From NCBI GenBank assembly GCA_031287975.1, contig JAITSF010000053.1, positions 1-9,060 of the forward strand: a stretch of DNA of 9,060 nt, written 5' to 3'. Positions 6,126 through 9,060 of the stretch are shown here, piece by piece. The position numbers and the translations under genes are program-made. This DNA comes from Candidatus Nomurabacteria bacterium. GTDB lineage: Bacteria > Patescibacteriota > Saccharimonadia > Saccharimonadales > Saccharimonadaceae. A model generated the notes under the pieces. That model was not told where the DNA came from. It was given only the letters and a program-made list of their open reading frames with translations, and searched no databases. Numbering within the stretch: position 1 is the first letter of the stretch; the number at the start of each line of letters is the position of its first letter.

Positions 6126-6827
6126 ATGAAAAACAAATATCTATTAACGGTTAAATACGCACTAGCGTCGATAATGCTCGGAATATTCGGGCTGGTCGGC
6201 GCTAGTATTATAAATGAAAAAACAGTATCAGCTAACGACATCGTTATGTCAGTAACGTTCGACAACGTGCCGTTCAGCTTGAATGTTGTCGGTCCAAAGA
6301 TGGACGAAACAGTCAATGCTACTTTTCCGCTAGTCGTCAGCGGTGGCAATATTGACACAGTCGATGTTTATATCGAGTTAGACAGTGGTGGCTCCAAACG
6401 CTATGAGTTTTTGGGTAATTTTATAGTGAACGATATGCTGGATTTCGCAAACCGCGATATCGGGTCTGTAAAGATGCCGAATGGTTTGCCGTCTGGTCAG
6501 TACAATTTAAAATTTGTCGGGTATCAACACAACGGTGGCGATGCGGAAACTGCACAAATTGTGCGAGTAAATTATGTTGTCAGTGGCTTGATTGGCGGTG
6601 GTGGCGGCGGATCTTGGCTGTTGCCGAATGTGCCGAACACTGGTTTGTTTAGAGTTGGTAACAAAATTGTGATGTCAAGCGATGTGTTAATCATCGGTTT
6701 GGCGGCAGCAGTGGTTGTTTTGGGAGTTTTGTTGGTCAAGAAAAACCGTGAATTACATGATTTGTCGAAAAAATCGGCTAAAAACCAGCCGACTAAACGC
6801 GTTCGCTCCAAAAAATACTCGAAATAA
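6126..6827 (+). CDS. Exported Ig-like surface protein with an LPXTG-like (VPNTG) C-terminal anchor
   Basis: 233 residues. The signal peptide has a basic start ([10 protein letters not shown]), a hydrophobic core (about 11-30) and probable cleavage after VSA (36). The mature domain (about 38-153) is a beta-rich, Cys-free module ending [12 protein letters not shown] (123-134), reminiscent of Ig-like domains; I cannot name the family. It is followed by a Gly-rich linker with six consecutive glycines (157-162), then LLPNVPNTG (165-173), a hydrophobic helix (about 186-205) and a basic tail. Order and spacing match a sortase sorting signal, with V replacing L in LPXTG (VPNTG, 169-173). The motif-to-helix gap of about 12 residues is somewhat long, so a plain membrane anchor remains possible. 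GAAAGG (6112-6117) lies eight bases before the ATG. It probably shares an operon with 5074-6093. No sortase is encoded in this window. Confidence 0.8.
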   Translation: MKNKYLLTVKYALASIMLGIFGLVGASIINEKTVSANDIVMSVTFDNVPFSLNVVGPKMDETVNATFPLVVSGGNIDTVDVYIELDSGGSKRYEFLGNFIVNDMLDFANRDIGSVKMPNGLPSGQYNLKFVGYQHNGGDAETAQIVRVNYVVSGLIGGGGGGSWLLPNVPNTGLFRVGNKIVMSSDVLIIGLAAAVVVLGVLLVKKNRELHDLSKKSAKNQPTKRVRSKKYSK

Positions 6828-6839
6828 CCCTTGTAGGTA

Positions 6840-6868
6840 TGGACTTTCGGCGCTGATCAGCGTATAAT
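6840..6868 (+). promoter_or_regulatory. uvrA promoter
   Basis: A perfect TATAAT (6863-6868) with a partial -35 TGGACT (6840-6845, 4 of 6) at 17-base spacing. Transcription would start near 6875, about 3 bases before the ATG at 6878, so the mRNA is predicted to be leaderless. The spacer holds the palindrome at 6851-6862. Confidence 0.7.
6851..6862. promoter_or_regulatory. Perfect 12-bp palindrome in the uvrA promoter spacer, candidate operator
   Basis: CGCTGATCAGCG is its own reverse complement and abuts the -10 box. A dimeric repressor bound here would block RNA polymerase. It matches neither the LexA box of E. coli (CTGT-N8-ACAG) nor the Bacillus type (GAAC-N4-GTTC). It has no T-run and no loop, so it is not a terminator. 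Confidence 0.5.
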
Positions 6869-6877
6869 AGAGCGGTT

Positions 6878-9060
6878 ATGAATAAGGACGAAATACGAGT
6901 TGTTGGCGCGCGCGAGCATAATCTGAAGAATATCAGCGTGGCGATTCCGCGCGACAAGTTTACGGTGATTACGGGCTTAAGCGGTTCGGGCAAGTCGTCG
7001 CTGGCATTTGACACGATTTACGCCGAAGGCCAGCGCCGCTATGTCGAGTCGTTGTCGTCGTACGCGCGGTTTTTCCTAGGGATTATGGAAAAGCCCGACG
7101 TCGACCAAATCACTGGGCTTAGTCCGGCGATTTCGATTGACCAAAAGTCGGCCAGCAAAAACCCGCGTTCCACAGTGGCGACAGTTACGGAAATTTACGA
7201 TTATTTGCGGCTGCTGTTCGCGCGTATCGGTACACCGCATTGCCCGATTTGCCTGAAGCCGGTCTTTCGCCGCTCGCCGCAAGCCATTATTGACGAGATT
7301 TCGAAGTTAGACGGCGCTAAAGTTTACATCGGCGCGCCGCTGGCGAAGGCCAAAAAGGGCGAGTTTATTCACATTCCGGAACAGTATTTAGCCAAAGGTT
7401 TTGCGCGGGCGCGGGTAGACGGTGTGATTTACGCGCTGGACGAATGGCCGACGCTCGACAAACAAGAGCGCCACGATATTGAGCTGATTGTCGATCGGCT
7501 AGTTATTTCTCGAGAGGCGGTTTCGCGGATTTCGCAGTCGGTGGAACAGGCTTTGGAGTTGGGGGGTGGAACAGTTGAAATAATTATTGCTGAGAAATCA
7601 AAGCATCTAAGCGACGGCGTTTTGACCTACTCCACGAGGTATGCTTGTGTCGATCACCCTGACGAAGTTATTCCGGAGTTAGAGCCGCGACTTTTTTCTT
7701 TTAACGCGCCGTTTGGGGCTTGTCCGACTTGTACTGGTTTGGGGCATCGCATGGAGATTGATCCGGCGCTGGTTTTAAATGGCAACCTGACGATTTCGGA
7801 GGGCGCGATTCGCCCCTATAACCGGATCGGCGCGGAGGCTTTTTATCTGAAAAAGCTAGCGGCGGTCGGCGAAAAGCATGGTTTTAATTTGACAACGCCT
7901 GTTAAACAGCTGCCGCAAGCAGCAGTTGACAAGATTTTATACGGCACTGGCGCGCAAAAATATCGCGTGGCGCTGGATTTTAGTCGTTCGTACGAGGCGA
8001 CTTGGGACGGCGTGGTGAATAATCTGGAGCGGCGTTTTCACGACAGCGACAGTGATTGGGTTAAAAAAGACATCGAGCGCTATATGCGCGAAACCGAGTG
8101 CGCGGCTTGTCGTGGCGCGCGGCTCAAACCGGTGGTGTTGGCGGTAACGATTCAAGGGTTGAATATTAAGGAGATTTGCGATTTGTCGGTGGTGGACGCA
8201 CTGAATTTATTCCGAAATAAGCTGAAGTTTAGCCCAGTCGAAGCCCAAATCGCTGATAAAATCATTAAAGAAATCATCGCGCGGCTGCAGTTTATGGACG
8301 CTGTCGGGTTGAATTATCTGGAACTGGGACGGGCGGCTAATACCCTGAGTGGCGGCGAAGCCCAGCGGATTCGGCTGGCCACCCAAATTGGCAGCGGTCT
8401 GCAGGGGGTGTTGTATGTGTTGGACGAGCCGTCGATCGGTCTGCACCAGCGCGACAACGCTCAACTGATTAAGACTTTGCAAAATCTGCGCGATTTAGGC
8501 AACACAGTTTTAGTAGTGGAACATGACGACGAAACTATCCGAGCGGCTGATTGGCTGATCGACATCGGCCCGGGTGCTGGGGTTAAGGGCGGTCAGGTGG
8601 TGGCGGCTGGCAAACCGGCTGATGTTGCTAAAAATCCAAAGTCGCTGACTGGTCAATATCTCAGTGGTCAGAAAAATATCGCTGTGCCGAAACGGCGCCG
8701 GCCGCTGGGCGAGCGGCAGCTGGTGGTACGCGGTGCGGTTCAACACAATTTGAAAAACATTGACGTGGCTTTCCCGCTGGGAGTTTTAAATGTGGTAACG
8801 GGTGTGTCTGGGTCGGGCAAGTCAACTCTGGTCAACGATATTTTGGCCAAAGAGCTGGCAGCGCGCTTGAACCGCGCTAAAGCGGTGGCTGGCCAGCACG
8901 AAAATATCGATGGCATTGAACATCTCGACAAGGTCGTCGTCATCGACCAATCGCCGATCGGCCGGACACCGCGCTCTAATCCGGCGACTTACACCGGTAT
9001 TTTCACCAAGATTCGCGAACTTTTCGCGGCCACGCCCGAAGCTAATATTCGCGGCTACAA
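6878..9060 (+). CDS. uvrA: Excinuclease ABC subunit A, 3' partial
   Basis: UvrA is the damage-recognition ATPase of nucleotide excision repair; it loads UvrB at DNA lesions. About 727 codons are present with no stop before the window edge, against roughly 940 in the family. Visible: Walker A1 GLSGSGKSS (33-41), [26 protein letters not shown], a first zinc module C257-x2-H260 with C282-x2-C285 (flanking [19 protein letters not shown]), signature LSGGEAQR (490-497), Walker B/DEPS (D516) and the second Walker [10 protein letters not shown] (642-650). It ends after the [19 protein letters not shown] region, so the last zinc module, second signature and second Walker B lie outside the window. The ATG at 6878 aligns with E. 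coli UvrA's start ([14 protein letters not shown]). There is no Shine-Dalgarno motif and the -10 box ends 9 bases upstream. It lies 50 bases after the surface-protein cluster but has its own promoter. Confidence 0.97.
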   Translation, partial: MNKDEIRVVGAREHNLKNISVAIPRDKFTVITGLSGSGKSSLAFDTIYAEGQRRYVESLSSYARFFLGIMEKPDVDQITGLSPAISIDQKSASKNPRSTVATVTEIYDYLRLLFARIGTPHCPICLKPVFRRSPQAIIDEISKLDGAKVYIGAPLAKAKKGEFIHIPEQYLAKGFARARVDGVIYALDEWPTLDKQERHDIELIVDRLVISREAVSRISQSVEQALELGGGTVEIIIAEKSKHLSDGVLTYSTRYACVDHPDEVIPELEPRLFSFNAPFGACPTCTGLGHRMEIDPALVLNGNLTISEGAIRPYNRIGAEAFYLKKLAAVGEKHGFNLTTPVKQLPQAAVDKILYGTGAQKYRVALDFSRSYEATWDGVVNNLERRFHDSDSDWVKKDIERYMRETECAACRGARLKPVVLAVTIQGLNIKEICDLSVVDALNLFRNKLKFSPVEAQIADKIIKEIIARLQFMDAVGLNYLELGRAANTLSGGEAQRIRLATQIGSGLQGVLYVLDEPSIGLHQRDNAQLIKTLQNLRDLGNTVLVVEHDDETIRAADWLIDIGPGAGVKGGQVVAAGKPADVAKNPKSLTGQYLSGQKNIAVPKRRRPLGERQLVVRGAVQHNLKNIDVAFPLGVLNVVTGVSGSGKSTLVNDILAKELAARLNRAKAVAGQHENIDGIEHLDKVVVIDQSPIGRTPRSNPATYTGIFTKIRELFAATPEANIRGY

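Noticed and set aside
6828..6862. Palindrome before uvrA as a terminator of the surface operon
   Set aside because: No loop and no following T-tract; it sits inside a good promoter, so an operator reading is preferred.
7076..8943. Minus-strand open frames across uvrA
   Set aside because: They are antisense to continuous UvrA homology with all expected motifs; long antisense frames are a by-product of its codon usage.

Overview
The window most resembles Candidatus Saccharibacteria (TM7) or a related Patescibacterium. This is inferred from gene content and style: mid-range GC, Cys-free exported proteins with C-terminal membrane anchors, and an exonuclease I close to uvrA. No lineage marker is present. 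UGA is a normal stop here (ends at 1672 and 4938), so the UGA=Gly code of Gracilibacteria/Absconditabacteria does not apply.

Layout. (1) 2-1111, obg GTPase, 5' end outside the window. Its first ~110 bases are a GC-rich imperfect palindrome that is not recognisable Obg sequence. (2) 1166-1672, dCMP deaminase behind a consensus -35/-10 promoter. (3) 1713-3077 on the minus strand, exonuclease I (sbcB), convergent with the deaminase. (4) 3239-6827, four consecutive plus-strand genes for exported, cysteine-free proteins. The first is a small secreted beta-rich protein with its own promoter, leader hairpin and terminator. Two tandem paralogous membrane-anchored proteins follow that resemble the WxL-interacting (DUF916/DUF3324) architecture. 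The last has an LPXTG-like VPNTG anchor. (5) 6878-9060, uvrA, running off the right edge with about 727 codons present; its promoter contains a perfect 12-bp palindrome.

How it fits together. The flanks are nucleotide and DNA maintenance: dCMP to dUMP for dTMP supply, 3'-5' ssDNA digestion, and nucleotide excision repair. The centre is a cell-surface cassette, plausibly a minimal WxL-type surface complex used for adhesion; in an epibiont that could mean host contact, which is inference. Deaminase, sbcB and uvrA have -10 boxes almost against their start codons, predicting leaderless or near-leaderless mRNAs. The surface genes have longer leaders with clear Shine-Dalgarno sites. No tRNA, rRNA, CRISPR, transposase or phage gene was seen, and no gene-free stretch exceeds about 165 bases.
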